A DNA stretch of 64,000 nucleotides, from NCBI RefSeq assembly GCF_017745095.1, contig NZ_JAGHZZ010000015.1, positions 42,600 to 106,599 of the forward strand, written 5' to 3'. The translations under genes were made by a program, and so were the position numbers. The stretch's first letter is position 1; each line of letters opens with the position of its first letter. Origin of the DNA: Sporocytophaga sp. GTDB lineage: Bacteria > Bacteroidota > Bacteroidia > Cytophagales > Cytophagaceae. Below, piece after piece: positions 52,109 through 62,070 of this stretch. Under the pieces are notes generated by a model. The model saw only the letters and a program-made list of their open reading frames with translations. It ran no database searches and was not told the origin of the DNA.

Positions 52109-53368
52109 CTAAAAGGTTTTTGTGAAAGAAAAATTTAAACCGAGCCCGGAAGATTTAGAGGGCATTGCCACATATTCTAAGAATAATCCATTTAAAGAAA
52201 TAAAATATTTGTCTTTAAAAGATTTGGCTAAGCCCAACTCTACATCTCCTTTTCCGTACCCACCATAGCCAAACGCAGGTATTACAATGAGGGTTTCGGT
52301 TATGTAATAAATTCCTTTTAAATACACCCTCGGAAGATTACTAGCATTCCACACATATTTTAATCCTCCTGAAAGACTGATTTTTGAATTAAAATGCTGC
52401 ACATATTGAATGTGAAAAGTTGCAGGAATGAGGTATGAAATATTCTTTTTTGTGTTTTGAATTTTCAAATCCTTAGCCAATGAATCCGGATTATAACGAT
52501 CCAGAAATCCATTGTTCAGGCTGAAAATATCATCAACGAAAAAACCATCATACCGGAAGGTGGAATCTCCACGGTAATTATTTAAATTTTTCCATCTGAT
52601 AAATCCTATGTCTCTGGCTTCCAGTAAAAGTGTTGATTTTTCACTCACCTGATATCTGCCATAAAGATTTAAGGAAGCTCCCAATCCGTCAGAACTGAAG
52701 GTGCCTTTGCTTCTGTCGGAATAAGAAATATTTGGGTCTGCATTGATATCGATATATGCTCCGGATGGTTCTGTATACAAATCACCACGGTTTAATATGG
52801 CCTGATTAAATCTTCCACCTCGAATAAAAGACAATCCACCTCCGACTCTTAATTTTTCGTTCAGATCTTTTTCAAGTCCGACATACAGGCTTTGTGAATC
52901 AAAATATCTGTATTTAAGAGGAGCAATGTTGATAGTTTGTCCTGCAAATTGGCTATTACCTCTGAATACAAGCTCAAACAAGTCTTTGGAAAACTTGGCA
53001 TCCAGATGTTCTTTATAATAAAGCCCTGCTACGAAACTTACAGAGCCTAGACTTGCCCTGCCACTTATACCAGCTGAAAAATCAAATCCGAAGCGGTTGG
53101 CATCCTTCAATCTCTTGCTTACCTGGTCTTTTAAACCATTGTCAATAAATCCTCCGAAAACCAGCTTTTTGATAAATGAACTGGTAACTGCATTGCTGTT
53201 GTAACCTGAGCCAACCGTTATGTCAAGGTAGTCTGAATCTCCGGCTTCATTGACGTAAGCAGGATTTTTCAGATCGTATAAGAATCTGAAATTTCTGTCG
53301 GTTTCAAGCTGACCGAAAGAGGATGTAGCTATTAATAAAAAGGTTAAAAGGTAAACGTATTTCATCAC
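52109..53368 (-). CDS. Outer-membrane beta-barrel protein (DUF5723-like)
   Basis: A 419-residue exported protein (signal MMKYVYLLTFLLIATSSFGQ) with many amphipathic strands. The RNFRFLYDLKNPAYVNEAGDSDYLD opening matches a Bacteroidota family with a porin-like barrel, and it ends in Phe. It lies 8 bp after the large lipoprotein gene, so the two are probably one envelope unit. Confidence 0.75.
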   Translation of the reverse strand: MMKYVYLLTFLLIATSSFGQLETDRNFRFLYDLKNPAYVNEAGDSDYLDITVGSGYNSNAVTSSFIKKLVFGGFIDNGLKDQVSKRLKDANRFGFDFSAGISGRASLGSVSFVAGLYYKEHLDAKFSKDLFELVFRGNSQFAGQTINIAPLKYRYFDSQSLYVGLEKDLNEKLRVGGGLSFIRGGRFNQAILNRGDLYTEPSGAYIDINADPNISYSDRSKGTFSSDGLGASLNLYGRYQVSEKSTLLLEARDIGFIRWKNLNNYRGDSTFRYDGFFVDDIFSLNNGFLDRYNPDSLAKDLKIQNTKKNISYLIPATFHIQYVQHFNSKISLSGGLKYVWNASNLPRVYLKGIYYITETLIVIPAFGYGGYGKGDVELGLAKSFKDKYFISLNGLFLEYVAMPSKSSGLGLNFSFTKTF

Positions 53369-53376
53369 TGATTCAA

Positions 53377-55437
53377 TTATTCAATAGTTACATTAACATT
53401 TCCGGAGACAGTGACATCCAATTCGTAGTCACTATAAATTTTATAAAATTCTCCTGCTGGTTGTGTGTCAAAGACTGCTTTGAAAACCATGTATTTGGAG
53501 TGCAGTATGTTTTGAATAGAGTTTTCGCTGCTAAGGTTATATCTGATGATACTCTGAGATTTGCCAATTGCTTTTCCCGCACTGGCAGGAGCTGGTGTAA
53601 TAGTTTCAGGAGAAACAAGAGAGTCTGTCAGGTTTTTATTAGCGTCCAGGAAATAAAGCTTTAAATTGGCTGATATTGGAAAGCCATTATTAGCAATGAG
53701 ATTCAAATAGCCACTTTTGACTGAAGTTTCTATTTCCTTCGTCAGAAATTCTATAGTATCAGAAAGCTGAAGCTTATTTGCCAGAAGGTTTAATGGAACT
53801 TCCATGTCCAGAAATATATTTAACGGGGAACCATAGTAAGCAAATTGATTAAGGTTGTTTGGGGCAAAGTCTACATCTTTGTTTGCAAATGCCTGCACCT
53901 TGTAGTCTATAGAATAAGGCATCATGTTTAGTAAGTCTTTACCTTTTTCACCCAAAGAAAGAGTTGAAGTTACAGACTGCAATGGAGTTTCTATGGCTGG
54001 ACTAATGTTAGCGGAAATATCCTTGATTTCGACAGATGTAACACCAGGTCGATTTCCCTTGATACTGCTTACATCTACGAAACCGCTGACACCAATCCCG
54101 TTTTCTATCTTAATTCCGATATTTGTAATTTCCTCAAACTTTAATTCTCCACCTGTGACCTTCTTAAAGAGATCTATAGCAGCTGTTCCCGTCTTAGTAA
54201 CGCTATATTGGCCTAAGTATCCCCTTACATATTCCGGGACCATATTTTCCATGCTAATCTTTACAGACATGGAATCATTCAAGGAAAGGTAAATGAGCTT
54301 GCCGGTATACTCAATTCTTCCGGTAATCTTATTGAAGAAAGCGTTATAAGTTGTATCACCTTCTCGGATCTGACCTTTTGAATTCATGCCTCTGAGATTC
54401 AAGACATATCCAGCAAGGTCATATTCCTTAACGAATGGCTTACCGGACTGGTTTGGAGGTACAACATCCTCAATTCTGAATCTGGTGCCTGCTCTATCTA
54501 TGGCACCTGGGATGTCGTAAGTAAAGTAAATATTGTCTTGAGCTGTACTGGTAACTTCTACTCGAACATTGCCAGAACGTAATTTCGCTTCGGTTAATTT
54601 AGCATCTCCCATACTAACGAGATACACATAGCTGGAATCATCGATTACATTTTGAGCGGGGAAAATAGCATTTGCTGAATTTACTTTTACATCAGAGATT
54701 TTAATAGTGACTGTGATAATGGAGTTGGGATCCATATAAGGAATATTTCCAGCCGCGATTGTAGCCATATTGAGCACATAGGCATTCATAATATCTCCTT
54801 CCACTTTTTTTCCGGCAAGGTCTGTAGCGCTGTTCTGGGGAGTTCCAGTCAGATTTTTAAATACTTCATTGTAATAGATATTACTCCCAGAAGCATTTGA
54901 CAGTCTGAAGTTGACAGAATCAATAGTAAACGGAAATCCATTGTTTACTGTAACTTCCATTTTACCTTCCTTAATGTCGGCTTCTTTAAAGAACAGCCCT
55001 GTAGGAAGGCCAATTGGAGGCAAATTGATACCAGATATTGCAGGAACAGGCCCATTTCGTTGTTCTACATATTTTTTTAACTCTTCGTTACCAGGCTGAT
55101 CAGCAAGCTGTTGCAGAGTAATCTTCTGTGAAAAAGTTTTAGAATCTAGTTTAAGTTCGCTTAGTTTTTTTGAAGTGTTGTATTCGGGAAAATTCTTCTT
55201 ACCAAGATTCAGGAGGCTATCTAATGTCATGGAATACAGCAACTCTCTGTTTACTATTTTCAGGCTGTTGTCTGGATTTTTCTGAATGACACTGTCTTTA
55301 ATGATATCGCCAATTCCAAGTTTGGTTTTAATCAGCGGGGCAAGGATTCCTGCATCCCATCGTGGTTTTTCAAATTCCTTTCTGCAGGATACAAACAATA
55401 CCAATAGGAAAATGATAATTATATTGAAAGTCTTCAT
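53377..55437 (-). CDS. Large uncharacterised lipoprotein
   Basis: A 686-residue lipoprotein (signal MKTFNIIIIFLLVLFVSC). The mature part is built from repeated beta-sandwich-like segments with INDxxFxVxNGFP-type motifs. It is likely surface- or periplasm-exposed and paired with the barrel protein that follows. No recognised family. Confidence 0.7.
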   Translation of the reverse strand: MKTFNIIIIFLLVLFVSCRKEFEKPRWDAGILAPLIKTKLGIGDIIKDSVIQKNPDNSLKIVNRELLYSMTLDSLLNLGKKNFPEYNTSKKLSELKLDSKTFSQKITLQQLADQPGNEELKKYVEQRNGPVPAISGINLPPIGLPTGLFFKEADIKEGKMEVTVNNGFPFTIDSVNFRLSNASGSNIYYNEVFKNLTGTPQNSATDLAGKKVEGDIMNAYVLNMATIAAGNIPYMDPNSIITVTIKISDVKVNSANAIFPAQNVIDDSSYVYLVSMGDAKLTEAKLRSGNVRVEVTSTAQDNIYFTYDIPGAIDRAGTRFRIEDVVPPNQSGKPFVKEYDLAGYVLNLRGMNSKGQIREGDTTYNAFFNKITGRIEYTGKLIYLSLNDSMSVKISMENMVPEYVRGYLGQYSVTKTGTAAIDLFKKVTGGELKFEEITNIGIKIENGIGVSGFVDVSSIKGNRPGVTSVEIKDISANISPAIETPLQSVTSTLSLGEKGKDLLNMMPYSIDYKVQAFANKDVDFAPNNLNQFAYYGSPLNIFLDMEVPLNLLANKLQLSDTIEFLTKEIETSVKSGYLNLIANNGFPISANLKLYFLDANKNLTDSLVSPETITPAPASAGKAIGKSQSIIRYNLSSENSIQNILHSKYMVFKAVFDTQPAGEFYKIYSDYELDVTVSGNVNVTIE

Positions 55438-55635
55438 AATCTGTTAAATGCTTTAGCTATAGGATATTTGTCGAAGCAAATGAGCCATTTACCACAAAGG
55501 TGAGTAGCATATATTCCGGATGAGAGCAAAAGGTAATCATTGAATCGTACAAATTTGCTAAAATTCAAATACAATACGCTTACAATTTAGGGCTTTAAGT
55601 GTATAAAACGTTAAATTTCTGTCAAGATAACTTAC

Positions 55636-57549
55636 ATGCCGTATTTTGTGAGATTCATATTGTATTTGTCCTTGATTTTCAGTTATCCTGCTTTCTCCCA
55701 GATTTCAGGAGTAATAAATACATATGCCAAAGTTACAGTTATAGACGAAACTTGCAATTCGGTTACAATTGCTCCGGCTTCTGGGTTTTCAGTAGGAGAC
55801 AAAGTGCTGATAATTCAGATGAAAGGAGCTCAGATTGACCAGAACAATTCTACTGCTTATGGTAATCTTACTGGTACGGGCCTTGGGAGTGCAGGTAATT
55901 ATGAAATCAATGAAGTCGCAGCAATCAATGGGTCGGTTTTATATTTAAAATATGAATTAATCAGGACTTATGATCCTGCAGGGAAAATCCAGGTAGTTAA
56001 TATCCCGATTTATTCAGATGTAACAATTAGCGGCGTGTTGACTAGCGCTCCTTGGGATGGTGATACCGGCGGTATTCTGATTTTTGAATCTACGGGTGAC
56101 GTGACGATGAATGCAGACATTGATGTTTCCGGTAAGGGATTTAAAGGTGGTGAATGCAGTGCAAACGGAGGTGATTGTGATTATATTCTGGATGGTCCTT
56201 ATAATAGCCGAACTCTTCCGGGAGAATCTGGGAAAAAGGGAGAAGGAGTAGCGGAGTTTTCACCTGGAATGGAATCCGGAAGAGGTAAACAATTGAATGG
56301 AGGAGGAGCAGGTCTTGATTTAAATTCAGGAGGAGCCGGCGGGGGGAATTATGGAAAAGGTGGTGATGGTGGTAGCATCTCTTCTGGCTGCAAACCAGTA
56401 TTGGGATTTGCGGCTAAAAATAACTTCGGATTAGGTGGTGTTGGATTTAGCACTACTATAGAAACTCAGAATAAAATATTTCTTGGCGGCGGTGGTGGTG
56501 GTGGGCATCAGGATAATAGCCTGTGTAATGCAGGTGGTAATGGAGGAGGGATTGTTATTGTTAAAGCCGTTCGAATAGAAGGCAATGGACATTCCATATT
56601 AGCCAATGGAAATTCAGTTGCTGAAAACTTACCGGATCATGGAGATGGGAATGGAGGTGGTGGAGCAGGGGGAACTGTATTGCTTGATGCATCCGTGTCT
56701 TCAAGTTTTATTTCTACACCTCCTAATATAAACGTAGTAGGTGGAAAGGGAGGAAATACCAATGACCAGAATAGTCCTGGAAAAAACTTCGGTCCAGGTG
56801 GTGGCGGTGGTGGAGGTGTTGTGTGGTTAAAAGGGGCAGCATTACCGGTGCTTCCTATTGCAGTGCTAGGCGGATCACCTGGAACTTCCAGAGCATGCGC
56901 CTGTTCTCATGGAGCAGTGCAAGGATCAAATGGCGCAACCTTACTAAATCTTGCCATTCCAATCAGCAATCCTGAAGGAGATGGAGTATGTTACAAGACA
57001 ACTTCTGTTCAATTACTAAACTACACAGCTACTTGTAAAGACGGCTTTGCTTTGTTATCCTGGAATACAATAGCAGAGATAGACAACAAGCTTTTTACCA
57101 TAGAAAAATCTGAAGATGGCATTCATTTTTTTGAGATTGGGAGAGTTACAGCAACTAATAATTCCTCTGTGACCTCTGCATATTTTTATAGCGATGATTT
57201 AAAAGGGGAAGAGGGTAAGTATTACTATAAACTGAGCCAGACAGATGACGATGGAACAGTAAATTTTCTTGGCATCCGTTCTGTATCAATTGATGGAGAT
57301 ACAAAACTTGTTCATAGTGTCTATCCCAATCCATTTACAAGGTCAGTGACTATCCAATTAAATAAGGATGAGGAAGACGTGACAATTTCTATTGTGGACA
57401 TGACGGGGCGAACGGTACTTCAAAGTAATGTAAATAATACTAAAGACCAGAAGATAGTGCTTTTTGATGAGCATATATCTTCTGGACCATATATTCTAAT
57501 TGTTAGAAGTAATGAAGTAGAAGAAAAGATACTTTTGATAAAAGAATAA
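55636..57549 (+). CDS. Gly-rich T9SS-secreted protein
   Basis: A 637-residue secreted protein: signal MPYFVRFILYLSLIFSYPAFS and a C-terminal type A sorting domain (SVYPNPFTRSVTIQLNK to VEEKILLIKE). The middle is a Gly-rich repeat region with runs such as LGGGGGGGHQDN and FGPGGGGGGGVVWLKG. This is typical of extracellular adhesins or fibre proteins of gliding bacteria. Confidence 0.88.
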   Translation: MPYFVRFILYLSLIFSYPAFSQISGVINTYAKVTVIDETCNSVTIAPASGFSVGDKVLIIQMKGAQIDQNNSTAYGNLTGTGLGSAGNYEINEVAAINGSVLYLKYELIRTYDPAGKIQVVNIPIYSDVTISGVLTSAPWDGDTGGILIFESTGDVTMNADIDVSGKGFKGGECSANGGDCDYILDGPYNSRTLPGESGKKGEGVAEFSPGMESGRGKQLNGGGAGLDLNSGGAGGGNYGKGGDGGSISSGCKPVLGFAAKNNFGLGGVGFSTTIETQNKIFLGGGGGGGHQDNSLCNAGGNGGGIVIVKAVRIEGNGHSILANGNSVAENLPDHGDGNGGGGAGGTVLLDASVSSSFISTPPNINVVGGKGGNTNDQNSPGKNFGPGGGGGGGVVWLKGAALPVLPIAVLGGSPGTSRACACSHGAVQGSNGATLLNLAIPISNPEGDGVCYKTTSVQLLNYTATCKDGFALLSWNTIAEIDNKLFTIEKSEDGIHFFEIGRVTATNNSSVTSAYFYSDDLKGEEGKYYYKLSQTDDDGTVNFLGIRSVSIDGDTKLVHSVYPNPFTRSVTIQLNKDEEDVTISIVDMTGRTVLQSNVNNTKDQKIVLFDEHISSGPYILIVRSNEVEEKILLIKE

Positions 57550-57558
57550 TTTGTTGAA

Positions 57559-58194
57559 TCAATATCCCACAGTAAATCGGCCTTTTTTGAAACGGGGGTT
57601 TTCTACCTCATTTAAAATAGCTACGGCAAAGTCTTCCATTGAAATCTTACTGGTTCCTTCTGAGTCAATCAGTAATTTGTTGCCACTGATTCTGAAAATA
57701 CCTGTCCTGTCTCCCGGTTCTATCAAGGCAGAAGGACTAATATTGGTCCAATCCAAACCAAATTCTTTTTCATAAAGAGTCAAAGCTTCTTTATGAGCTC
57801 TAGCGATGGGCTTCCATTCCTGAGGGAATTCGGGAGAGTCGACGAGTAATCTTCCTTCACCTACCTCGAGAGATCCTGCTCCTCCGACAGCAATAAGCCT
57901 TATGTTTCCTGAATTTTTTATAGCAGTAATAAGTGCCTGAGTTGCTTTTATGAGGTTATCTGTTTCTTTCAAACCAGGACCAAAAGCACTTATCACAACT
58001 TCTGAATTTTTAATCATTTCAGAGATTTGATTCGGATCAAAAATATCTCCTTGAGCAATTTTTAGTCCTGCTCCTGTGTAAGCTAGCTTTGAAGGATCTC
58101 TGACTATTGCTGTAACTTTATGTCCTCTGTTTAAAGCTTCTTTTAATATTCTACTTCCGATATGGCCGGTTGCCCCTATTAATGCTATTTTCAT
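57559..58194 (-). CDS. NmrA-like NAD(P)-dependent reductase
   Basis: A 211-residue Rossmann protein with IGATGHIGSRILKEALNRG and SPSALIEPGDR. It lacks the YxxxK of classical SDRs, as expected for NmrA/atypical SDRs. It starts at 58194 with no close co-directional neighbour. Substrate unknown. Confidence 0.88.
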   Translation of the reverse strand: MKIALIGATGHIGSRILKEALNRGHKVTAIVRDPSKLAYTGAGLKIAQGDIFDPNQISEMIKNSEVVISAFGPGLKETDNLIKATQALITAIKNSGNIRLIAVGGAGSLEVGEGRLLVDSPEFPQEWKPIARAHKEALTLYEKEFGLDWTNISPSALIEPGDRTGIFRISGNKLLIDSEGTSKISMEDFAVAILNEVENPRFKKGRFTVGY

Positions 58195-58297
58195 GTGTGA
58201 TCAAAATCTTTGGAAAAATCCCCGGAGTTATTAGAATATTGCCCGGCACTTTTTCCATAGATTAAGCTGATTTATGAAAAAGTGTTGTATAATTTTT

Positions 58298-58753
58298 TCA
58301 TGAAGCCTTAGGGATTGAAGATTCATTTAGTACTTCAAGGTAAGTAATCAGTATAGGATCTTGTTCATTTTTCCTTATATACTCTTTCACTTTTCTCAGA
58401 AAATCCCACAATGGCTCATAGTATTTGTGATTGGTATTCACCTGAAGCTCATCTACAGTAAGTGTATTCCCTTTTTTTAATAATAAGTGTAGGGTTATAA
58501 AGAAATATGAAATTGGAAGTTTACTGCCCTCCAGGACTGTACCGCTTCTTATGGTTGTCCTGAATTTGCAATCCTTGCATTGGAATTGTTGTTTGGATTT
58601 AAGCCAATAATGATGTGTAGAACCACATTTTTTGCAAACTACTCCTTTTTTCAGACGGAATTTTTTGAAAGCTTCAATAGCAAAACCTTCATCCTTATAT
58701 ACGTTTAAATATTCTACTGTTGCCTGCATAGTTTTATAATGGTTTAATGTCAC
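58298..58753 (-). CDS. IS1595-type transposase N-terminal zinc-ribbon protein, catalytic domain absent
   Basis: A 151-residue protein with Cys-Lys-Lys-Cys and Cys-Lys-Asp-Cys pairs in a zinc ribbon and a helical segment FFITLHLLLKKGNTLTVDELQ, as at the start of IS1595-family transposases. No DDE catalytic core follows, and no terminal inverted repeats are seen. It may be a remnant or a domesticated binding domain. A more compact start at Met9 (58729) is possible. Confidence 0.65.
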   Translation of the reverse strand: MTLNHYKTMQATVEYLNVYKDEGFAIEAFKKFRLKKGVVCKKCGSTHHYWLKSKQQFQCKDCKFRTTIRSGTVLEGSKLPISYFFITLHLLLKKGNTLTVDELQVNTNHKYYEPLWDFLRKVKEYIRKNEQDPILITYLEVLNESSIPKAS

Positions 58754-58965
58754 ATTACAAAAGTAGTAATTCTATATTAAATCTATAGAGTAATAGTAGA
58801 TTATTTTAACCGATTTGGTGGTATGATTCTCAGAATGATATTTTAATTAATGTTAATTGTCTGATAGTTAAACTATTATGGATTTAATGATAAGTGATTA
58901 GAATAATTATGAATTAATAATTTAATGCCATTAAACACGGGATGGCTTAGATGAGTTAAAATCAA

Positions 58966-60099
58966 ATGGCACAATCAAATGAGCGAGGATTTACGGATAA
59001 TGCATATTTTAGATTTTCGATTTTGGTTATTACAACCTATTTTTTCTTTTCAGGACTTTATTATATCCAAGGCATCATTTCTCCCATACTCTTTGCTGGA
59101 ATCCTGGCAATGCTGGTTTTGCCAGTGTGTAATAAACTAGAAGAAAAAAAACTGAGCAGAGGAATTTCTATAGTTATATGTCTCTTACTTATTATACTGG
59201 TAGTAAGTAGCATCATATATCTATTCACCTCCCAACTGATAGAATTAAGTGATGATTTTCCCTATATCAAAAAAAGGGCACTGGAGAAGTATGTAGAGAT
59301 TAATAAATTTATAGAGCAGGAAACCCGGATACCTGTAAGTAAGCAGAATTCCATGTTGAAGGAAGGGGTTCAGAAGTTTCTTTCAGGTGCAGGAGATACC
59401 TTTAAAGAATTATTGATGAGCCTTAGTTCTGGTTTTGGTAATTTCCTTCTTGTTCTGATCTATATATTTTTCTTTTTATTATTAAGAGATAGAATAAAAA
59501 ACTTTATCCTGATGCTGTTTAAGCCTGAAATGCATGCTCAGGTAAATCTCATCATCAATAAAATCAAGAAACTATCAATCCATTACCTCTCAGGCTTGCT
59601 GATAGAGATGATTATATATGGTGTGATATCTTCAATAGGCTTTCTTATTTTGGGAGTTAAACAGGCTATATTTTTTGGATTTCTTGGTGGTGTTCTGAAT
59701 CTGATTCCATATTTAGGAGCGCTTATTGGTGCTGCATTACCTTTCATAGTTGCCTTTATTTATGAGGATTCATTTATATATCCTCTAGGTGTAATAGGGG
59801 TAGTTCTGATTGTACAGTTTATTGATAATAATTTTGTAACACCAAAAATTGTAGCTGGATATATTAGAATTAATGCTCTTGCCTCCATTATAGTGATTTT
59901 TATTGGAGGGGCAATATGGGGAGTTGACGGAATGGTGTTGTTTCTGCCATTACTGGGTATCGTAAAAATTATTTGTGACAATGTTCCTGCCCTCAAGCCA
60001 TATGGTTATCTGGTTGGGGAGGATGATGAAGAAGCTAGTGGCGGATTTGGAACCAGATTGAAGGATTGGATACAAAGTAAACTAAAGAAAAACAGATAA
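58966..60099 (+). CDS. AI-2E family transporter (PerM-like)
   Basis: A 377-residue integral membrane protein with seven or eight helices and the family region GGVLNLIPYLGALIGAALPF plus VAGYIRINALASIIVIFIGGAIWG. Exports small molecules or acts as a Na/H-coupled transporter; substrate unknown. A long hairpin lies after its stop. Confidence 0.9.
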   Translation: MAQSNERGFTDNAYFRFSILVITTYFFFSGLYYIQGIISPILFAGILAMLVLPVCNKLEEKKLSRGISIVICLLLIILVVSSIIYLFTSQLIELSDDFPYIKKRALEKYVEINKFIEQETRIPVSKQNSMLKEGVQKFLSGAGDTFKELLMSLSSGFGNFLLVLIYIFFFLLLRDRIKNFILMLFKPEMHAQVNLIINKIKKLSIHYLSGLLIEMIIYGVISSIGFLILGVKQAIFFGFLGGVLNLIPYLGALIGAALPFIVAFIYEDSFIYPLGVIGVVLIVQFIDNNFVTPKIVAGYIRINALASIIVIFIGGAIWGVDGMVLFLPLLGIVKIICDNVPALKPYGYLVGEDDEEASGGFGTRLKDWIQSKLKKNR

Positions 60100-60142
60100 G
60101 ATAAAGAAGCCTGTATCAATAAGCTTCTCTATCTTATCGGTT
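60092..60142. terminator. Long hairpin between convergent genes
   Basis: GATAAGATAAAGAAGC (60095-60110) pairs with GCTTCTCTATCTTATC (60123-60138). There is little T run, so its efficiency as a terminator is uncertain. Confidence 0.5.
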
Positions 60143-60145
60143 TAG

Positions 60146-61753
60146 TTAACGAAACTTCGGACACATCACCTTACCGGTTCTTTTTATTATAACCACCTTA
60201 TCTCTGGGGAATTTTACAGAATAGCCCAATTTTATTTTGGACGTCATTGAAGCAGGAATATCAAGCTTCCAGGTAAGCTTGCCATTTTCTTTCATATAAG
60301 AGGCTCCATCGCTTTCTTCCAATGAAATTTGTATTTCTTCTTGTTGGGCAATTGGAATCTGATCAAAGATTTCAATCTGAACAGGTTTTGAATTAAGGTT
60401 TCTGACGTCTATTTCATAGCTGAAGTTCTCCACTAACTGAAGTCCTATTAGTTTGCGAGTGCTGAAATCTTTTTTCTTTACCCTGGATACCTGTATAGCT
60501 GGGTCTGGTCCTAATGAAACTTCAAGAGAATCCCCAGCAGCCAATGGATCAATATAAGTCTTTCCTGCAAAGGTTCCATTCTGGTAAACATTTACCTCAC
60601 CCTCAATAAGCTTTAATCCTTCCCAGTCTTTTATGCGCGCAATAAGATAAGCTTTTGCATCCATTTTGGGAACGGATTGGTATAGGTAAGAAGCCTCCAA
60701 TACTGTTTGTTTTATATCTGCAAGATATTCCTTTGTTGAAGAAGGAATAGAGTGTTCTCCTTCAATGTTAAAAATCATTTCACCTTCTTCCAGCTCTATT
60801 TCCTGTTCTTCCGTAGCTCCTTTTTTGATTTGTTTTTTAGATAGAGAACCTTCATTTCCGGATTCATAATAACCATAATTTTTACCTGTTCTTTTTTTCT
60901 GATGATAAGATAGCACCCATGTCTCTAGGACAGGCGCCGTAAGGGATCGAGAGGGATTACCTGCATGAAGTGAGATTTTACTACTCTTCCAGTTTTCTCC
61001 TGAATTATTAAGGATATTGGCTTTGTATTCAAGTTTTAATGGTTCCTGTATACTTTTATAGAACACAGAATAGATAGGTGACCATCCGCAGGATTTTACA
61101 TAGTAGTGGAGTTTAAAGGTGACCTTCTGCAGAATTGAACTTTCAACCAACATATAAATATGCGCTGAAGTTGCAGAATCCGCTCTAAGTATCTGTTTCT
61201 GACGGCTTGTAAGTTTTTGAAGTTTCTTATTTAGTAGCTGTTTCTCATCTTCTCTTTGCAGTAAAAGATTATTGATCTCGTCCAACTTTTTTCTTGTATA
61301 ATTCAGAGCATTGTCCAGTTCGGCTACAGAAAGGCCCTGGGCATTTCCCACGCGTTTTGAATTAGCAAGAAGAGATTTCTTTTCTTCTTCCAAAGCATCG
61401 TATTGAAGTTCTTTATATTCAATTTTTGTATTAACCTTTTCAATACTATCATTTAATTTATTAAGCTCTTCAGTTTGACTCCATTCATTTGTGAAATCTA
61501 TTCTGCTTGAAACGGAAATGATTTTTACCAATGGTGTTGATGAGATATTAATGCTTCCAGGATCAATATTAGAAGAAAGACCAGTTATGATCATTTCTGT
61601 TTTCCCCTGATTTAGCTGAATGTTAAAGACTCTGCTGATCTCAGCTCCCTGGGAAAATACACTCACCTCTTTGATTTCAGAATTGTCAATAATTTTTTGT
61701 CCATGTATTTTAAAAGAAAAAAATAAAAGGAAAAGCAGGAAAAATGATCTCAT
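60146..61753 (-). CDS. DUF4139/DUF4140 mucoidy-inhibitor-A-like protein
   Basis: A 535-residue exported protein (signal MRSFFLLFLLFFSFKIHG). It has an N-terminal DUF4140 domain (NSEIKEVSVFSQGAEISRVF), a coiled coil of about 100 residues (EELNKLNDSIEKVNTKIEYKE to LTSRQKQ) and a C-terminal DUF4139 beta domain. Family members are envelope proteins of unknown role. Confidence 0.88.
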   Translation of the reverse strand: MRSFFLLFLLFFSFKIHGQKIIDNSEIKEVSVFSQGAEISRVFNIQLNQGKTEMIITGLSSNIDPGSINISSTPLVKIISVSSRIDFTNEWSQTEELNKLNDSIEKVNTKIEYKELQYDALEEEKKSLLANSKRVGNAQGLSVAELDNALNYTRKKLDEINNLLLQREDEKQLLNKKLQKLTSRQKQILRADSATSAHIYMLVESSILQKVTFKLHYYVKSCGWSPIYSVFYKSIQEPLKLEYKANILNNSGENWKSSKISLHAGNPSRSLTAPVLETWVLSYHQKKRTGKNYGYYESGNEGSLSKKQIKKGATEEQEIELEEGEMIFNIEGEHSIPSSTKEYLADIKQTVLEASYLYQSVPKMDAKAYLIARIKDWEGLKLIEGEVNVYQNGTFAGKTYIDPLAAGDSLEVSLGPDPAIQVSRVKKKDFSTRKLIGLQLVENFSYEIDVRNLNSKPVQIEIFDQIPIAQQEEIQISLEESDGASYMKENGKLTWKLDIPASMTSKIKLGYSVKFPRDKVVIIKRTGKVMCPKFR

Positions 61754-61995
61754 ATTTAAAACAGTTTGCTATTAATTATCTTCATTGAAAAAAGGTAAGC
61801 GCAGAGAATGTTGATATTCACCCACTGGGTTTAGATTAGGGCAGGGTTAAGTCTGTGCTGAGAGCTCTGTTAAAGATTGAAGCTTAAGTAGTCAAAATGA
61901 TTTTGTCAATTTTGCCTTTAATTTAGCTTTCCTTAAAACCCATATGGAGGTGAATCTAAATCAGCATCAAGCCAGGACTTGTGGTGGACTATGAA

Positions 61996-62010
61996 ACGCC
62001 AGCATGGCGT
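61996..62010. repeat. Short palindromic REP-like hairpin
   Basis: ACGCC-agcat-GGCGT, followed by CTCTATA. This resembles a GACGC/GCGTC palindrome type scattered in Bacteroidota and other genomes. Confidence 0.4.
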
Positions 62011-62024
62011 CTCTATATATTTTG

Positions 62025-62070
62025 CACTTTCAACTTTCAACTTTCTTATAACTTATCACTTACAACTTTC
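62025..62070 (-). repeat. Heptad-period repeat, copy 10, overlapping a CDS end
   Basis: CACTTTC, AACTTTC, AACTTTC units, then ACTTATC, ACTTACA, ACTTTCT. The block runs into the 3' end of the WYL-PhyH gene, so the last few codons derive from the repeat. Confidence 0.6.

Noticed and set aside
55599..55838. 79-codon ORF overlapping the start of the Gly-rich T9SS protein
   Set aside because: It is in another frame of a gene with a clear signal peptide and sorting domain.
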